From the NCBI RefSeq assembly GCF_002022275.1, contig NZ_MSDF01000030.1:1-33907 (forward strand): 33,907 bases of DNA, read 5' to 3'. The notes under the pieces are model-generated. The model was not told the origin of the DNA. It made no database searches and saw nothing but the letters and a program-made list of their open reading frames with translations. The stretch is from Pseudomonas fluorescens. GTDB lineage: Bacteria > Pseudomonadota > Gammaproteobacteria > Pseudomonadales > Pseudomonadaceae. Made by a program: the position numbers and the translations under genes. Positions 31,733-33,907 of the stretch are shown piece by piece; position 1 is the stretch's first letter, and each line of letters starts with the position of its first letter.

Positions 31733-32109
31733 TTGAGTTTACTCACAGGGAATGCGGTGTAGGGTTGTTTTGTCTCGCGATCGAACTTTACAACGGCTCC
31801 GTTCATGTTTTCGTTGAGCTTGGGAGACTCGAGAAATTTTTCATTAGGTGTGTAGCCCCGCCCGCACCCTTGCATTTCCATTTCAACAATGGGGTTTCCA
31901 TATTCATCTTCTCCCGTAAAAAGCTCCAGTTTGCGTGACCCTCTCGAGGTGGCTTCTTCAAGTACTGCAAGTTGTACTCTGTAATTTTTGAATTGGGCGC
32001 TTGGTTTTATCGCGCCTTTTTCTCCGGTTATAGGATTTGTACCGTCAATATTTCGCTGTTTGAGGGCTGTATCGGATATTTCGGCGCTATGGTTTTTAAC
32101 GATGCTCAT
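31726..32109 (-). CDS. Small AT-rich protein, possible orphan toxin tip (127 aa)
   Basis: The protein contains NIDGTNPITGEKGAIKPS near 20-37, a charged middle (LEEATSRGSRKLELFTGEDEYGNPIVEMEMQGCGRGYTP) and ends FDRETKQPYTAFPVSKLKC. AAAGGA sits seven bases upstream of the ATG. It lies 52 bases after the probable Rhs immunity gene and overlaps the next small gene. Its size and neighbours fit a displaced C-terminal toxin tip, and the Cys/Gly/Tyr-rich CGRGYTP stretch could be a functional site, but no toxin family is recognised; it could equally be a second immunity or accessory protein. Confidence 0.55.
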   Translation of the reverse strand: MSIVKNHSAEISDTALKQRNIDGTNPITGEKGAIKPSAQFKNYRVQLAVLEEATSRGSRKLELFTGEDEYGNPIVEMEMQGCGRGYTPNEKFLESPKLNENMNGAVVKFDRETKQPYTAFPVSKLKC

Positions 32110-32161
32110 GGGTTTTCCTTTCTTTGAAGGGGAGAGACAGGACTCGTGCGGTAGATGAAGT

Positions 32162-32527
32162 CTATGGTGATTTGTTCGCGGTAGCTTCAGCCTTATAATT
32201 TAATAAGCAGCTAAGTAAGATTGTCATGAATTCTCTTTTGTCCAGAATCTCGTCTTCAAAAAACGTGTCAAAGAGGTAAAATACGGAGTCGAAGTTTTCG
32301 TCTGTGGCTAAAAAGTGTTCGAGTGTATTTATGAACCATTGCTGTTCATCTTCTCTGTATGAAAGAAATTCTGGCTTTGTCAATACATCGAAAAGTTCGG
32401 AAAGTTCGCTGGCGTCGTTGACGTTTTTCGAAGCTATGATTTCTTCTCTATCTAGATCTTTAGTGTTTTCGATGCAGTAGGTGAATAGAAGGCCGCGAAG
32501 TATCTTAAGTTTAGGTTGTTTGGTCAT
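32162..32527 (-). CDS. Probable immunity protein of the Rhs C-terminal toxin (121 aa)
   Basis: The acidic, helical 121-residue protein (MTKQPKLKILRGLLFTYC..., with FDVLTKPEFLSYREDEQQWFINTLEHFLATDENFDSVFYLFDTFFEDEILDKREF) starts two bases after the rhs stop codon, and its GGAG ribosome site lies inside the rhs 3' end. This tight coupling is the standard place for the cognate immunity gene of an Rhs toxin. The family is not recognised. The strong negative charge would suit binding to the basic middle of the toxin region. Confidence 0.72.
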   Translation of the reverse strand: MTKQPKLKILRGLLFTYCIENTKDLDREEIIASKNVNDASELSELFDVLTKPEFLSYREDEQQWFINTLEHFLATDENFDSVFYLFDTFFEDEILDKREFMTILLSCLLNYKAEATANKSP

Positions 32528-32529
32528 TT

Positions 32530-33907
32530 TTAAAACTCCGTAAAGGCAGTGATGGGTTTTCCGTCTCTATTTAAATATACGATCGCTTTTTTTTGCTTTC
32601 CATATTCAAGACCATTTCTTTTGTATCCTTCACCTATAATTTTCCCCATGTCCATCGGGTCTGGTATTTCAGCTCTTCCGTTAAGTTTGAATATTAGTAT
32701 TGCGCGATCAATCGCATTTAGCTGATCTCTATGGCTTAAAAAGTGAGTAGCTGCACTTGGAGGCCTGGGTTCTCCTCTCCTTCTTCCTCGATCGAAGGTC
32801 TCAATTTCTCCTGTGGTGGGGTTTCTAGCTGTCCTGACGCGCTCAAGTTGAGATTCCAGTGTCGTTTGTGCTCCGTGCTTTTCAAGAAAGTGCGCCCCAG
32901 GGATTGATGCCTCCAGTTCTGTTAAGCGCCGATGAGCATTTGCTTCGCCAAGCTCATTGATACGTGCCCGTCTCTGCGCACGAGTCAGTTGCGGTAAAGC
33001 TGGTTCCCCTTGATTAACCCCTGCCGTTGGTTCTCGGAGTGTACTGTCTGGCTTGCATCCATTCTCGCCCGGGCACGAATTCAACCCCAGCGGATCAACC
33101 CACCCCGTCGGATTGGGCACGTACTGGTACGCGTTGATCCCACCGGCCAGCCTCACCGGGTCTGGCGTCAGGTAACGACCCAGATCTGGATTGTAGTAGC
33201 GATGCCGGTTGTAGTGCAGGCCGCTTTCCGGGTCGAAATATTGGCCTTGGAAGCGCAGCGGGTTGTCGATTTTTCCGACATCCAACCGGCTGATTTTGCC
33301 GTAGGCCTTGTAGTGTGCAGACCAGACGATTTCGCCATCTGAGGCGGTGAGTTCCTGCGGGGTGCCGAGGTGGTCGAGTTGGTAGTGGTAGGGCTTGGTT
33401 TCTTTTGGGCCGAAGCCTTCGAGCAGGGCCAACGGGCGGAAACTGTCGGGTTCGTAGAGGTAGCTGCGGTGGCGATCCGCATGATGCTCGGCTATCAGCT
33501 TGTCGCCTTGCCAGAAGAACTCTGTGGTTATGTCGTCAACGGTTTTACTGATGCGGCGGCCAAACGGGTCGTAGCGATAGCTGGCGGTTTGGCCGTTGGG
33601 TCGGGTGATGCCAGTCAACCGATGCTGGCAGTCGTATCGGTATTCGGTGATCAGCCTATGTTCACGCCCACGCCGTTCCCGGATCAGATTGCCAAAGGCG
33701 TCGTAGTCGTAATGATGATCGCCCTGAATCGCCAAGCGGTTCCCGGCCACGATGTCCGGTCCGGGGCGGTCCTGCATCAGCAGGTTGCCCGCCGGGTCGT
33801 GGCCGAAGCGTTCCTGTTCGTCGTTTGAGCGATCGACGCGGGTCAGGCGGGCGAGGGGGTCGTATTGGTAGTGGTGTTCGCCTTTGCGGGTGTCGTGGAT
33901 GCGGCTG
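32530..33907 (-). CDS. Rhs repeat protein, C-terminal part with variable toxin region (5' end outside window)
   Basis: The frame is open to the window edge, so about 459 C-terminal residues are seen and the true start lies upstream. The visible part has YD-repeats (YDAFGNLIRER, YRYDPFGRRISK, YHYQLDHLGTPQELT), the conserved RHS core (FQGQYFDPESGLHYNRHRYYNPDLGRYLTPDP) and the GWVDPLGLN boundary near 33083. The remaining ~184 residues are unrelated to the core and AT-richer: basic TRAQRRARINEL, HFLEKHGAQTTLESQLERVRTARNP, HFLSHRDQLNAIDRAILIFKLNG, MGKIIGEGYKRNGLEYG and a strand-like ending IVYLNRDGKPITAFTEF. This is the toxin tip, probably a nuclease-like or other cytoplasmic toxin delivered by a type VI system (inference; no vgrG in view). 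The immunity gene follows by two bases. Confidence 0.92.
   Translation of the reverse strand, partial: SRIHDTRKGEHHYQYDPLARLTRVDRSNDEQERFGHDPAGNLLMQDRPGPDIVAGNRLAIQGDHHYDYDAFGNLIRERRGREHRLITEYRYDCQHRLTGITRPNGQTASYRYDPFGRRISKTVDDITTEFFWQGDKLIAEHHADRHRSYLYEPDSFRPLALLEGFGPKETKPYHYQLDHLGTPQELTASDGEIVWSAHYKAYGKISRLDVGKIDNPLRFQGQYFDPESGLHYNRHRYYNPDLGRYLTPDPVRLAGGINAYQYVPNPTGWVDPLGLNSCPGENGCKPDSTLREPTAGVNQGEPALPQLTRAQRRARINELGEANAHRRLTELEASIPGAHFLEKHGAQTTLESQLERVRTARNPTTGEIETFDRGRRRGEPRPPSAATHFLSHRDQLNAIDRAILIFKLNGRAEIPDPMDMGKIIGEGYKRNGLEYGKQKKAIVYLNRDGKPITAFTEF

Noticed and set aside
1..33907. CRISPR arrays, tRNA/rRNA genes, insertion sequences or prophage genes
   Set aside because: No evenly spaced repeats, cloverleaf sequences, transposase or phage structural proteins were found; the repeats present are REP-type or short direct repeats.

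Overview
The window looks like the chromosome of a fluorescent Pseudomonas (P. fluorescens group). It is GC-rich with strong Shine-Dalgarno sites, and it carries REP/REPIN-type repeats built on the GTGGGAGCGGGCTTGCCCGC and GTGGCGAGCGGGCTTGCCCGC motifs. Typical Pseudomonas genes are present (AI-2E permease, YceH, SstT, NhaR, an Rhs protein). The species cannot be fixed from the sequence alone.

Positions 1-182 hold a REPIN-like inverted repeat. Positions 183-14784 form one large amine/amino-acid catabolic region. A class III aminotransferase on the minus strand faces a plus-strand run: glycerate 2-kinase-like protein, type II HAD hydrolase, RidA, PuuB-like FAD amine oxidase, a complete polyamine-type ABC importer (binding protein, ATPase, two permeases) and a PuuC-like aldehyde dehydrogenase. 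An FCD-type GntR regulator follows, then two overlapping RraA-family aldolase genes and an aspartate-type aminotransferase. The palindrome ATTGTCGACAAT occurs exactly in the divergent promoter, again with one mismatch about 30 bp away, and again with one mismatch over the -35 of the GntR gene. I infer these are the regulator's operators. No PuuA-type glutamylpolyamine synthetase is present, so the substrate is open.

Positions 14785-19480 are mostly housekeeping or conserved genes: an AI-2E permease, two small unknown proteins, an exported Tyr/Pro-repeat protein, an HI0607-type shikimate-dehydrogenase-like protein, a REP pair, YceH and a DUF1993 protein. Positions 19585-22377 hold a solitary unrecognised 930-residue protein with a non-ATG start and a late hydrophobic segment, bracketed by terminators.

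Positions 22399-30774 hold SstT, an MFS exporter, NhaR divergent to a small lipoprotein plus TerC, a membrane-anchored histidine phosphatase, a Nu-type glutathione transferase coupled to a PhzF-family protein, and a HemB of the cysteine (zinc) type.

Positions 30797-33907 are the 3' end of an rhs gene read on the minus strand, running off the window edge. After the conserved Rhs core the sequence becomes visibly AT-richer, encoding a variable C-terminal toxin-like region, a 2-bp-spaced probable immunity gene, and three further small AT-rich genes. This is the typical accessory tail of a polymorphic toxin locus and the most likely place in the window for undescribed toxin and immunity families. 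No tRNA, rRNA, insertion sequence or CRISPR array was seen.
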